A DNA stretch of 64,000 nt, taken from an uncultured Bryobacteraceae bacterium. Lineage in GTDB: Bacteria; Acidobacteriota; Terriglobia; Bryobacterales; Bryobacteraceae. Positions 31,774 to 40,060 of this stretch are shown one piece after another (the first letter of the stretch is position 1; every line of letters begins with the position of its first letter). Below the pieces are notes generated by a model that had not been told where the DNA came from, did no database searches, and worked only from the letters and a program-made list of their open reading frames with translations. The stretch lies in NCBI GenBank assembly GCA_938003835.1, contig CALKXJ010000003.1:95007-159006 (forward strand), written 5' to 3'. The position numbers and the translations under genes were made by a program.

Positions 31774-33145
31774 GGTGGCCATTGTCGGCGGCGGCATCTC
31801 CGGTCTGTCGACGGCCTGGTACCTGACGCGGGCCGGCATCCCCGCCTGTCTGTTCGAGCGGCGCGGGCGCTTGGGCGGCGTCATCGTCACCGAAGTCGTC
31901 GACGGTTGCCTCATCGAAGGCGGGCCGGACAGCTTTCTGTCGGCCAAGCCCTGGGCGATGGAGCTCATTCGCGAGCTCGGCCTGGCTTCGGAGGTCATCG
32001 GCTCCAACGACCATCTGCGCGTGACCTACCTGTGGAAGCGGGGGCGGCTGGTGCCTCTGCCCGACGGGCTGATGCTGATGGTCCCCACCCGCGTGCTGCC
32101 CATGATCACCACGCGGGTGCTGGGATGGGGCACCAAGCTTCGAATGGGCCTCGAGTGGTTCCGAGCGAGTGGCAATGCCGCGCCTCCCGACAGGACCGTG
32201 GCCGAATTCGTCCGGGAACATTACGGGCAGGAGGCGGTGGACTATCTGGCTGAGCCGCTGCTGGCCGGGGTCTATGGGGGCAGCCCGGAGGAGCTGAGCG
32301 TGGCGAGTGTGCTCGGCCGATTTGTCGAACTGGAGGCTCGCTACGGCAGCTTGACCCGCGGGGTGCTGGCCGAGCGGCGGAGGATGTCGGCGCGGGCCGG
32401 CTCACTGCCGCTGTTTCAGACCCTGAAAGCGGGGTTGGGACGGCTGGTGGAGGCCCTGGCCGGGGCCATTGCGCCTTCGGTCGAGGTGCACTACGGCGAG
32501 GTCGAGGCGCTCGAGCGGACCTCCGCCGGATGGCGATTGCGGTCGCAAGGCGCCTGGGCCGACTTCCGGGCCGTTGTCCTCGCCTGCCCGGCTTACGAGG
32601 CGGCGCGGCTCATCCGCAGCGTGGACGGTGAGCTGGCAAGCTGGCTCGAGGAAATTCCCTACAGTTCGTCGATGACGGTGGCGCTCGGCTACGACAGCCG
32701 TCGTTTCTCCCATCCCCTCAATGGGTTCGGTTTCCTGGTACCAAAAAAAGAGCGCCGCCGTCTCATCGCCTGCACCTGGGTCGGAACGAAGTTCCCCCAC
32801 CGGGTGCCGCCGGACCGAGTCGTCCTGCGGTGCTTCCTGGGCGGACGCGAGGACCCGGGGATCCTGGAGAGGAGCGACGAAGCCGTGCTGGGAATCGTGC
32901 GCGAGGAATTGGCGCGAATCATGGGGGTCACCGAGGAGCCGGTCTTTTACCGGGTGGCCCGCTGGCCGGCCTCGATGGCGCAGTACACGCTCGGACATCA
33001 GGACCGCTTGCGGCGCATCGAGCAGCGGCTGGAGGCCCTCGACGGCCTCTTGCTGGCCGGAAACGCCTACCACGGCATAGGCATACCCGATTGCGTGCGG
33101 AGCGGCAAGGAGGCCGCCAGCCGCATCGCCGCGCGCTACTTCTGA
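31760..33145 (+). CDS. hemY: Protoporphyrinogen/coproporphyrinogen oxidase (HemY type)
   Basis: 461 residues. The N-terminal FAD-binding dinucleotide fold is VAIVGGGISGLSTAWYLTRAG. It is followed by LFERRGRLGGVIVTE and EGGPDSFLSAKP, a signature of this family, and ends with GLLLAGNAYHGIGIPDCVRS and GKEAASRI, the second FAD-contact motif. It oxidises the porphyrinogen ring by six electrons with oxygen. Whether it works before or after decarboxylation depends on which haem route this organism uses. It overlaps hemH by 14 nt and the convergent gene by 10 nt. Confidence 0.93.
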   Translation: MPKAEVAIVGGGISGLSTAWYLTRAGIPACLFERRGRLGGVIVTEVVDGCLIEGGPDSFLSAKPWAMELIRELGLASEVIGSNDHLRVTYLWKRGRLVPLPDGLMLMVPTRVLPMITTRVLGWGTKLRMGLEWFRASGNAAPPDRTVAEFVREHYGQEAVDYLAEPLLAGVYGGSPEELSVASVLGRFVELEARYGSLTRGVLAERRRMSARAGSLPLFQTLKAGLGRLVEALAGAIAPSVEVHYGEVEALERTSAGWRLRSQGAWADFRAVVLACPAYEAARLIRSVDGELASWLEEIPYSSSMTVALGYDSRRFSHPLNGFGFLVPKKERRRLIACTWVGTKFPHRVPPDRVVLRCFLGGREDPGILERSDEAVLGIVREELARIMGVTEEPVFYRVARWPASMAQYTLGHQDRLRRIEQRLEALDGLLLAGNAYHGIGIPDCVRSGKEAASRIAARYF

Positions 33146-33714
33146 TTTTTCCGATCCTTGATTTTGATTTCGACGCGCTCCGAGCGGACTCGAATCGCCT
33201 CCATGTTGTAGCCCAACTCGAAAGGCTCGCCTATCTTGGCGTCGGGATATTGCGGCCGGAAGACATAATCGAGCAGGAGGTTGAGGGTGCGCCCCTCGAT
33301 CAGGACGCCGGAGATCTCCACCCGCTCCAGATCCACCGTGGCGATGCCGCCGCCGCTCGTCAGGCGCACGGTAACCGAAACAGGCCGCTCACCCTCGAGC
33401 AGCATTCGCAAGAGCCAATTTCCGGTGCCTTGCCCGGAGCTGAGCTTGGAAAAATCGATCAGGGCCTGACCCGTTGCGCCATCCTCCCGCAGGGAGATCG
33501 AGGGGCGGCGGATCGCCTCGGGATATTTCCGGGCGGCTTCCGTTTCCGCCCAAGCGTTAATCTCTGCGGGGGTCAGGATAATGAGGGCGCCGGGTGGAAC
33601 ACTCTCCTGACCGATGGCGTCGATTTTGTGCTTCGCCCGCAGGTAATCGGCGTTTTGGGCCGCCGGCAGCAGGGCGGCCGCTAAGGCGAGGACCGGCCCA
33701 AATCGCGTGTGCAT
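33136..33714 (-). CDS. Exported protein of unknown function
   Basis: 192 residues with a signal peptide (FGPVLALAAALLPAAQ). No recognised domain. The mature part has short alternating beta-like stretches (VSVTVRLTSGGGIATVDLER, VEISGVLIEGRTLNLLLDYV) and a basic end (KIKDRKNQK). It includes LTPAEINAWAE, a helix found in small periplasmic proteins of Acidobacteria. It runs convergent to hemY with a 10 nt overlap and stands alone. I do not assign a function. Confidence 0.65.
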   Translation of the reverse strand: MHTRFGPVLALAAALLPAAQNADYLRAKHKIDAIGQESVPPGALIILTPAEINAWAETEAARKYPEAIRRPSISLREDGATGQALIDFSKLSSGQGTGNWLLRMLLEGERPVSVTVRLTSGGGIATVDLERVEISGVLIEGRTLNLLLDYVFRPQYPDAKIGEPFELGYNMEAIRVRSERVEIKIKDRKNQK

Positions 33715-33802
33715 ATATCAATTCGACGCGGAGAGGTGGCGGGTGGGTGCGGCGGAGGCGCGGCTTGGAGGAGGCGATTGGATGCGAATTTTGAGTGCGG
33801 GC

Positions 33803-33832
33803 TTGACAAAACCTAAAGTTTTGCCTTATATT
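33803..33832 (+). promoter_or_regulatory. Strong sigma-70 promoter with dyad operator for the PEP-CTERM gene
   Basis: TTGACA (33803-33808), 18 nt spacer, TATATT (33827-33832), the best -35/-10 pair noted in the window. A perfect dyad CAAAAC-ctaaa-GTTTTG occupies 33807-33823, inside the spacer, where a repressor would block polymerase. The leader to GTG 33901 is about 62 nt and ends with AGGAGG. Confidence 0.75.
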
Positions 33833-33900
33833 TCAAGACACAGTGCATTGATCGCACAGAGGAAATAGCCGCTGTGGCCCTTTCCGGCAGGAGGAGAGGC

Positions 33901-34461
33901 GTGAGTTGGCGGTGGCGCAGACGAGGCCTGTGGTGCTGGCTGGCATCGGCAGGCATCCTGGGGGCGACCGTTTTGCCCCAGGGCGATCCCCGGCTCCCGA
34001 ACGCATCTGGGGTGCTCACCCCAAAGAGCAGTTTCGAAGCTTGGCAACTCTATTACACTCCGTGGGGTCCTGCCTCCGTCGTGCGATCCGAGATGGCGCG
34101 CCCGGCAACCGCAACCGGATCCTCCCAAGACTCCGACGATTGGCGGTGGGAGGAGGCGTCGCTGTATCACTTCACCAAACCCGCCGTCGAAGCCTCCATC
34201 GTGCACTCCCGGGTGGGACGCAGGCTGCTCGAACTCTATGAGACAGGCCTGAACCTGTTACCTCTCGAGGCGCGGCTGCGGGTTTATGCCAGCTTTACCG
34301 GCGCCGGCTACGACCTCAACGCGTGGCGCCAGGTTTCGAGCGCCGAGCTCGAGGCTGCCGAAGTGAACCTGGTGCCGGAGCCATCGCCGCTGGCGCTGTT
34401 GTTGACCGGCCTGGTGTGCATCGCGCTGGCCAAGGGCCTCCGGCGCCGTAGGGCGGACTGA
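33901..34461 (+). CDS. PEP-CTERM sorting domain protein
   Basis: 186 residues from GTG 33901, chosen because AGGAGG lies about 7 nt upstream and a signal peptide (WCWLASAGILGATVLPQG) follows. The C-terminus VPEPSPLALLLTGLVCIALA followed by a cluster of arginines is a textbook PEP-CTERM sorting signal: VPEP, one hydrophobic helix and a basic tail. Exosortase would cleave it and the protein would be placed at the cell surface or in extracellular polysaccharide. The middle part has no recognised domain. No exosortase gene is in the window. Its strong promoter with a dyad is notable. Confidence 0.8.
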   Translation: MSWRWRRRGLWCWLASAGILGATVLPQGDPRLPNASGVLTPKSSFEAWQLYYTPWGPASVVRSEMARPATATGSSQDSDDWRWEEASLYHFTKPAVEASIVHSRVGRRLLELYETGLNLLPLEARLRVYASFTGAGYDLNAWRQVSSAELEAAEVNLVPEPSPLALLLTGLVCIALAKGLRRRRAD

Positions 34462-34466
34462 GCGCT

Positions 34467-36062
34467 CTACGCTTCTGAGCGGTGCACGATTTTGCCCCCG
34501 ACGACAGTCAACCTGACCTTGACGCCGGGGATCTGCTCGGGCGCGATCGCTGTCAGGTCCTCCTCGAGCATGACGAGATCGGCCAGCTTGCCGGGGGTGA
34601 GAGAGCCTTTGAGATCTTCCTCGAAAGAGGCGAAAGCGCTGGAACGGGTATAGGCGACGAGCGCCTCCTCGAGCGTGATCTTTTCCTCCGGGACCCAGCC
34701 TTGCGGATGGGCGCCGTCTAGCGTGCGGCGGGTCACGGCCGCGTAAATGCCCTCGAGCGGTGAGGCGGGCGCGACGTACCAATCGCTGCCGAAAGCCAGC
34801 ACCGCGCCGGAGGCGAGCAGGCTCCGGAACCGGTAGCAGTCGCGAAGGCGGTGCGCACCGACGGCGCGTTCGGCCCAGCGGCCGTCGTCGATGGCGTGGT
34901 AGGGTTGCATGCTGGCGATGACGCCCAGACGGGCAAAGCGCGGCACGTCCTGGGCCGCAAGGTGTTGCGCGTGCTCGATGCGGAAGCGGCGGTCGCGCCT
35001 GCCGTGCCGGCGCGCCACGCGCTCGTAGATATCGAGCAGCAAGCGATTGGCGCGATCGCCGATGGCGTGAACCATCACGTGCAGCCCGGCCCGGTCGGCG
35101 CCCGCAATCCAGCTTTCGAGCTGCTCCGGCGTGTTGACCAGCAGGCCCCGATTCGCCGGCTCGTCGACGAAAGCCTCGAGAAAAGCCGCCGTCCGTGAGC
35201 CGAGCGAGCCGTCGGCGAAACCTTTCAGGCCGCCGATGCGCAGCCATTCATCGCCACGCCCCTTCAGACGAACCTCCTCGTCGAGGCGTTCGTGGTCGCT
35301 GAGCGGCACGGCGGCATAGATCCGCAGCGTCAGGCGCCCTGCGGCCCTTGCGCGGCGGAAGACCTCGAGATCGGACCATGTGCCCATGTGGTGGACCGAG
35401 GTCACGCCCAGGGCGGCAAGATGGCGCATGGCCGTCTCGAGCGCCTGATCCAGCTCCTCGGGGCCCGGCTCCGGCATCACCCGGCGGATGAGCGAGATCG
35501 CGTTGTCCTTGAGCAGCCCGGTGGGCTCGCCGGCCTCGTCCCGTACAATGGTTCCGCCTGGAACTTCCCTGGTGGCGCGCGAGATACCGGCCAGTTTCAG
35601 GGCGAGCGAGTTCGCCAGGCCCATGTGGCCGTCCAGCCGGTTGATCCAGACCGGGTGCCGCGGCGTCACCGGATCAATCCAGTCCTTGCGCGGCAGCTCG
35701 CCGCCCCAGCGCTCGTGGTCCCAGTCGCCGCCGGTGATCCAGGCTCCCTCGGGCAGGCGGCGGGCGTAGTCGCGGATGCGGGCGACGAACTCCTCCCGGC
35801 TGACAGCGTCGCGCAGCGAAACCTGGCTGAGCCTGCGGCCGCCCTCGAGCAGATGCAGATGGGAGTCCGTGAAGCCGGGTACGAGCAGGCGCCCGCGGGC
35901 GTCGATTCGCTCACGGGCCTGCTGCGCCAGCGGCGCCAGCTCCTCATCAGTCGAGACGGCAACGATGCGGTCGCCGCCGATGGCCACGGCCTGCGCCCAT
36001 TTCCGGCGAGGGTCTCCGGTCCAGATTCGCGCGTTTGTAATCGCGAGCGTAATCGGTTTCAT
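34467..36062 (-). CDS. Amidohydrolase family protein (YtcJ-like)
   Basis: 531 residues. Metal-dependent hydrolase of the amidohydrolase-3/YtcJ type: LVPGFTDSHLHLLEGGRRL (HxH), ITGGDWDHERWGG, HVMVHAIGDRANRLLLDIYE (His), RFRIEHAQHLAAQDVPRFARLG (His) and FGSDWYVAPASPLEGIYAAV (catalytic Asp). It ends with a beta-sandwich strand set. The substrate is not predictable. It overlaps the amidase gene upstream by 4 nt (ATGA), which suggests the two act in one degradation route. Confidence 0.85.
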   Translation of the reverse strand: MKPITLAITNARIWTGDPRRKWAQAVAIGGDRIVAVSTDEELAPLAQQARERIDARGRLLVPGFTDSHLHLLEGGRRLSQVSLRDAVSREEFVARIRDYARRLPEGAWITGGDWDHERWGGELPRKDWIDPVTPRHPVWINRLDGHMGLANSLALKLAGISRATREVPGGTIVRDEAGEPTGLLKDNAISLIRRVMPEPGPEELDQALETAMRHLAALGVTSVHHMGTWSDLEVFRRARAAGRLTLRIYAAVPLSDHERLDEEVRLKGRGDEWLRIGGLKGFADGSLGSRTAAFLEAFVDEPANRGLLVNTPEQLESWIAGADRAGLHVMVHAIGDRANRLLLDIYERVARRHGRRDRRFRIEHAQHLAAQDVPRFARLGVIASMQPYHAIDDGRWAERAVGAHRLRDCYRFRSLLASGAVLAFGSDWYVAPASPLEGIYAAVTRRTLDGAHPQGWVPEEKITLEEALVAYTRSSAFASFEEDLKGSLTPGKLADLVMLEEDLTAIAPEQIPGVKVRLTVVGGKIVHRSEA

Positions 36063-37312
36063 AAAGCGTTCGAGACAAGATCCTGTTCGAGCCGGACGGC
36101 GGTTCCAAGCAGCAGTCCATCGGCTCCTGGCGGTGCGGCCATCTGAAGCCCCAAAGGCAGCCGGTCGCCGGGATTCATAGGCAAGGTGAGAACCGGGCCG
36201 TGGAGTCCTGTCCAGGGCGCGTTCAGGGCCGGATCCCCGGTCGAGGCCAGCCCCTCGGGCGCCGGGCCGCGCGCGGCCGGAGAAAGCAGCACGGGATAAT
36301 CAGCCCAGAGCTCCAGCATGCGGCGCCGGCCGGTTTCGAGCGCTTCGAGTGCGCTGAAATACTCTGCCTCCCCGATGGCCAGTCCACGGCGAACCAGCGC
36401 GGCCAGCTTCGCCCCGATCTGCTCGCCGAACTGCTCCCACCGGGCGCGATGCGTGCGGGCGCCCTCGACGGTCGTCACGAGTTCGACTGCCTTCCCGACA
36501 GCCGCCAGGTCGACCGGGGTGGTCACCAGATCGGCCGCCCAGCCCGCAGCGCGAAACCTGTCAATGGCCCGCTCGTAGGCCTGCCGCATCTCGCTCTCGA
36601 TCGGCACCCAGGGCTCGAGCACGCCGAGACGCGTTGCCGGTTCAGCGCGGGTGACGTTCCCCATCCGCTCCCAGAGGAGTTTCATGCCTGCGGCCGTTTC
36701 GGTGAACAGACCGGCGGTGTCGAGCGATGGAGCGAAAGGCAGGACGCCCTCGAGCGGCAACAGCCCGAAGGTGGGTTTGAAGCCGGTGATGCCGCAGAAG
36801 GACGCCGGCCGGATGACGGATCCCATGGTCTGGGTTCCCAGGGTGAAGGGAACCATCCCGGCCGCGACGGCAGCGGCCGAGCCGCTCGAGCTTCCGCCCG
36901 GCGTGCGGGCGAGATCGCGCGGGTTGCGCGTCGGAGCCGGATCGAAGTAGGCGAAGGCGCTGGTGTGCGTTTTGCCGAGGAGCACGCCGCCTGTTCGGCG
37001 CAAGGCCGCCACCAGGGCGGCATCCTCTTCGCCGACTCGCCCGGCATAAAGTGGGGAGCCGTATTCGGTTGCCAGACCGCGCGTTTCGAAGATATCCTTG
37101 ACGCCGAAAGGGATGCCGTGGAGCGCACCGGGCGCCGTCGCCGGCTGCGGCGCCACTACGATCCAGGCACGCACCTCGTCGTTGCGTTCGCGGATGCGCT
37201 CGAGGCACAGCTCGAGAAGCCCGGCCGGGGTGAATTCCCCAGCGGCAAGCCCCGCAAAGGCTCGTTCAAGGAACCCGCGTGGCGGCGCCTGAGTGTCCTG
37301 AGGAGGTTTCAC
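36059..37312 (-). CDS. Amidase (amidase-signature family)
   Basis: 417 residues from GTG 37312, which overlaps the pgsA stop codon (GTGA); longer in-frame starts lie deep inside pgsA and add an unlikely basic leader. The Ser-cisSer-Lys triad is visible: Lys in GIPFGVKDIFETRG, and the two serines in ARTPGGSSSGSAAAVAAGMV. GSVIRPASFCGITGFKPTFG is also typical. It hydrolyses amide bonds of unknown substrates. It is not the GatA subunit by context, because gatB and gatC are absent nearby. It is translationally coupled to pgsA upstream and the amidohydrolase downstream. Confidence 0.86.
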   Translation of the reverse strand: MKPPQDTQAPPRGFLERAFAGLAAGEFTPAGLLELCLERIRERNDEVRAWIVVAPQPATAPGALHGIPFGVKDIFETRGLATEYGSPLYAGRVGEEDAALVAALRRTGGVLLGKTHTSAFAYFDPAPTRNPRDLARTPGGSSSGSAAAVAAGMVPFTLGTQTMGSVIRPASFCGITGFKPTFGLLPLEGVLPFAPSLDTAGLFTETAAGMKLLWERMGNVTRAEPATRLGVLEPWVPIESEMRQAYERAIDRFRAAGWAADLVTTPVDLAAVGKAVELVTTVEGARTHRARWEQFGEQIGAKLAALVRRGLAIGEAEYFSALEALETGRRRMLELWADYPVLLSPAARGPAPEGLASTGDPALNAPWTGLHGPVLTLPMNPGDRLPLGLQMAAPPGADGLLLGTAVRLEQDLVSNAL

Positions 37313-37956
37313 AGCGCCACGCTTCGTTTGCGGCGGCGGCGTTCCAGGCGCGCCTTCCTTTCCATCAGCAGCAGCTCGCGCCGACGGCGCATTTTGACGC
37401 TGTCGTCGACCTTGCGCCAGAACTTCATGAAATAGTCGGCGGCTGAGACGACGGCGAAGACTACCACGCCCCAGAGCCACCAGACGGCGGCGCGGCGAAG
37501 CTGCGGCCAGTGGATGCTGGCCAGCAGCAGGGAAACGGCGATCACCTGAGTCACCATCTTCGTCTTGCCGAGGTCGCTGGCCTTGATGGTGTAGCCTTCG
37601 GCGGCCGCGATGCTGCGCAAACCGGTGATGGCGAACTCGCGGCCGATGATGATGATGGCCATCCAGGCGGGCATCAGGTGAATCTGCACGCAGGAGATCA
37701 TGGCGGCCGAGATGAGAAGCTTGTCCGCGATCGGATCGAGCAGGGTGCCCACGGTGGTGGTTTGGCCCCAGCGACGCGCCAGATAGCCGTCGAGCAGGTC
37801 CGTGCCGGCGGCCGCCAGAAAGATGGCCAGGGCCAGAAACTCGTTCGTGATGGTCAGGTTGCCCAGATCCAGCCGGAGGTTCTCCTGAACCAACACTGCG
37901 ACCAGGAGCGGAACGAAAAAAATCCGCAGAATGGTCAGCAGGTTCGGCAGATTCAT
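37309..37956 (-). CDS. pgsA: CDP-diacylglycerol-glycerol-3-phosphate 3-phosphatidyltransferase
   Basis: 215 residues with four to five membrane helices. The CDP-alcohol phosphotransferase motif D-G-x2-A-R-x8-G-x3-D-x3-D is complete: DGYLARRWGQTTTVGTLLDP followed by IAD. The N-terminal MNLPNLLTILRIFFVPLLVA is standard for PgsA. It makes phosphatidylglycerol phosphate in the inner membrane. The C-terminal ~25 residues are very basic (MRRRRELLLMERKARLE and beyond), longer than in E. coli. It heads an operon with an amidase and amidohydrolase. Confidence 0.94.
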   Translation of the reverse strand: MNLPNLLTILRIFFVPLLVAVLVQENLRLDLGNLTITNEFLALAIFLAAAGTDLLDGYLARRWGQTTTVGTLLDPIADKLLISAAMISCVQIHLMPAWMAIIIIGREFAITGLRSIAAAEGYTIKASDLGKTKMVTQVIAVSLLLASIHWPQLRRAAVWWLWGVVVFAVVSAADYFMKFWRKVDDSVKMRRRRELLLMERKARLERRRRKRSVAL

Positions 37957-38000
37957 CCGTTTGTTACTTCAATCTACCGTAACGCGGGCGCCTGGCGGGG

Positions 38001-39338
38001 TCAAATATCATGGCGCGAATTCGTAACGAGGTAGCGTTCCAGCCGTCTCAGGAGCGACTCTGGAACTTCCGCCTCGACCAGGCATGAGCCGGCATCGTAT
38101 TCCTTGCGCTTCACCCGCCCGAGTTCATGAAGAAGGTGGAGCTCGTGACCGGCCTCGAGCGGCAGCCGGAATCTGGCGTGGCGCAGGGGGTCTTCGGGAA
38201 GGGATTCGTCGATGGCGGCCAGCAGATCGGCAAGGCCCTGGCCGGTGCGGGCGGAGACCGCCACGGCTTTCAGCTCTCCGGATTGCTCGCCCTCGCGCCG
38301 GCCCGCGGCCCGGATGCGGTTGGCGATCGCCTCCAGGCCGTCGTCGTGCGGGAGCCGATCGATCTTGTTGAGAACGAGCAGTTGCGGGATGGCGCCGGCG
38401 CCGATTTCGTTGAGCACGGCGAGGACGTCCGCGACCTGCTCGGCGGCGCGGGGCGAGGACACATCGACGACATGCAGCAGCAGGGAAGCCTCGGTCACCT
38501 CTTCGAGCGTGGCGCGGAAGGCCGCAATCAGGGCCGGAGGCAGGTCGTGGATGAAACCCACGGTGTCGCCCAGGATGGCCCTCCGGCGCGAAGGGAGGCT
38601 GATGAGCCGGACGGTCGGGTCGAGCGTGGCGAAGAGGCGATCATCGGCAAGGACCCCGGCGCCGGTGAGCCGGTTGAAGAGCGTCGACTTGCCCGCGTTG
38701 GTGTAGCCGACCATGGTGACGGCCGCCAGGGGCACGCTCTTTCGCTGGCGGCGCTGGACGGCGCGCGCCCGGCGCACCGCCTCGAGCTGCTCGTGAATCT
38801 TCTGGATGCGGCGGCCGATGCGGCGCCGGTCGGTCTCCAGTTGCGTTTCGCCCGGACCGCGCGTGCCGATGCCGCCGCCGAGCCGGGACATGGCGGCGCC
38901 TCTGCCGGTGAGCCGGGGCAGCAGGTAGTTGAGCTGGGCCAGCTCGACTTGCAGTTGTCCCTCGCGGCTGCGGGCGCGCCTGGCGAAGATGTCGAGAATG
39001 AGCTGCGTGCGATCGATGACGCGGCACGGCAGAGCCTTGTCGAGGTTGCGCAGTTGGGTGGGGCTCAGATCGTGATTGAAGATGACGAGGTCCGCCTCGA
39101 GAGCGGAGGCCAGCGCCGCCAGCTCTTCCAGCTTGCCTCGTCCGATCAGCGTGGCCGGGTCCGGCGCCTCGCGCGTCTGAACCAGACGGTCGAGGACTTC
39201 GGCGCCTGCACTTTCCGCGAGGGCCTGAAGCTCCTCGAGCCGGTCTTCGGCCGGCGGCGTGCCGGCGCCTCTGGCGCGCGCGGCGGAGCTCCTCACTTCA
39301 AGGTCGACCAGGATCGCTCGCTCGGGGGCAGGCTCCAT
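38001..39338 (-). CDS. hflX: GTPase HflX
   Basis: 445 residues. The N-terminal HflX domain contains DPATLIGRGKLEELAALASA and LVIFNHDLSPTQLRNLDKAL. A coiled-coil linker has GTRGPGETQLETDRRRIGRR. The G domain has G1 GYTNAGKSTLFNRLTG, G3 DTVGFIHDLP and G4 NKID. HflX splits stalled or heat-damaged ribosomes. It follows hfq by about 20 nt, an arrangement conserved with Proteobacteria. Confidence 0.95.
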   Translation of the reverse strand: MEPAPERAILVDLEVRSSAARARGAGTPPAEDRLEELQALAESAGAEVLDRLVQTREAPDPATLIGRGKLEELAALASALEADLVIFNHDLSPTQLRNLDKALPCRVIDRTQLILDIFARRARSREGQLQVELAQLNYLLPRLTGRGAAMSRLGGGIGTRGPGETQLETDRRRIGRRIQKIHEQLEAVRRARAVQRRQRKSVPLAAVTMVGYTNAGKSTLFNRLTGAGVLADDRLFATLDPTVRLISLPSRRRAILGDTVGFIHDLPPALIAAFRATLEEVTEASLLLHVVDVSSPRAAEQVADVLAVLNEIGAGAIPQLLVLNKIDRLPHDDGLEAIANRIRAAGRREGEQSGELKAVAVSARTGQGLADLLAAIDESLPEDPLRHARFRLPLEAGHELHLLHELGRVKRKEYDAGSCLVEAEVPESLLRRLERYLVTNSRHDI

Positions 39339-39357
39339 CGGGGCCGAGGGCCTGTGC

Positions 39358-39654
39358 TCAGGCGGAGTCGTCGGTCCGGCCGGTCTTGTTGGATGCGCCG
39401 GCCGCGGCCCCTGCCGCCTGCGAGGCCGCCGTGTGCGCCGGCTTGGAGACGACGACGGTGGAGATGGCGTGCTTGAAAATCAACTGCTCCTGGTTATTGG
39501 TCTCCAAAATCACGGAGTATTTGTCAAAGCTCCGGATTCTTCCGGAAAGCTTGACGCCGCTCATTAAGTAGACGGTGAGATAGGTCTTCTCCCGGCGTGC
39601 GTTATTCAGAAAAGCCTCTTGAATATTTTGTACGTTCGGTGTGAGCTTTTCCAT
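39358..39654 (-). CDS. hfq: RNA chaperone Hfq
   Basis: 98 residues. Sm1 is [20 protein letters not shown] and Sm2 is [17 protein letters not shown] with the conserved KHAIST. A Ser/Ala/Gly-rich tail of about 25 residues follows. The hexamer would bind small RNAs and poly-A tails, so sRNA-mediated control is likely in this organism. It is first in hfq-hflX. Confidence 0.95.
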   Translation of the reverse strand: MEKLTPNVQNIQEAFLNNARREKTYLTVYLMSGVKLSGRIRSFDKYSVILETNNQEQLIFKHAISTVVVSKPAHTAASQAAGAAAGASNKTGRTDDSA

Positions 39655-39692
39655 GGCGTGTCATCATGCCCCGGCGCGCGGGCCGGGCTCCT

Positions 39693-39995
39693 TCATTCCT
39701 CTGCGGACATGCCGGCGCATTCGGCCGGCGAAACCCACTCCTCAAGCTGGCTCCGGCTCAGCAACTGGCGTTTCGGGCTGCCACCTGTTCGGTCGCCCGG
39801 GCCCGGGTTTGCCTCGATGAGGAAGGTCTGCGCGGCGGCGAAACCTTCCTCGAGGCTGAAGCTGGGAGTCCCCTCCAGGCCGGGCACGCGTCCCACTCCG
39901 TGGCAGTCGATGACGCATTCGAGGCCGTCCGGCAGGCTGAACCGGATATTAAGGCCCCGTTTGACGGCCAGTCGCTTGGCATCCGCCAGTTTCAT
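39693..39995 (-). CDS. Small conserved-looking protein of unknown function
   Basis: 100 residues: KLADAKRLAVKRGLNIRFSL, PDGLECVIDCHGVGRVPGLE, GTPSFSLEEGFAAAQTFLIE, then a polar tail. Helix-strand-strand-helix spacing and codon use look genuine. No domain is recognised and there is no signal peptide. It lies just upstream of hfq in the same direction (38 nt gap) and may be co-transcribed with it. Confidence 0.6.
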   Translation of the reverse strand: MKLADAKRLAVKRGLNIRFSLPDGLECVIDCHGVGRVPGLEGTPSFSLEEGFAAAQTFLIEANPGPGDRTGGSPKRQLLSRSQLEEWVSPAECAGMSAEE

Positions 39996-40060
39996 TGCCG
40001 GTGACTGCCTTTGTCAGGGTAGCAAGTCTGCCGCACGATGGCAAAACCACAGCAGGCGGT

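Noticed and set aside
36059..37312. GatA subunit of the tRNA amidotransferase
   Set aside because: The amidase signature fits, but gatB and gatC are not adjacent and the context is an amidohydrolase operon.
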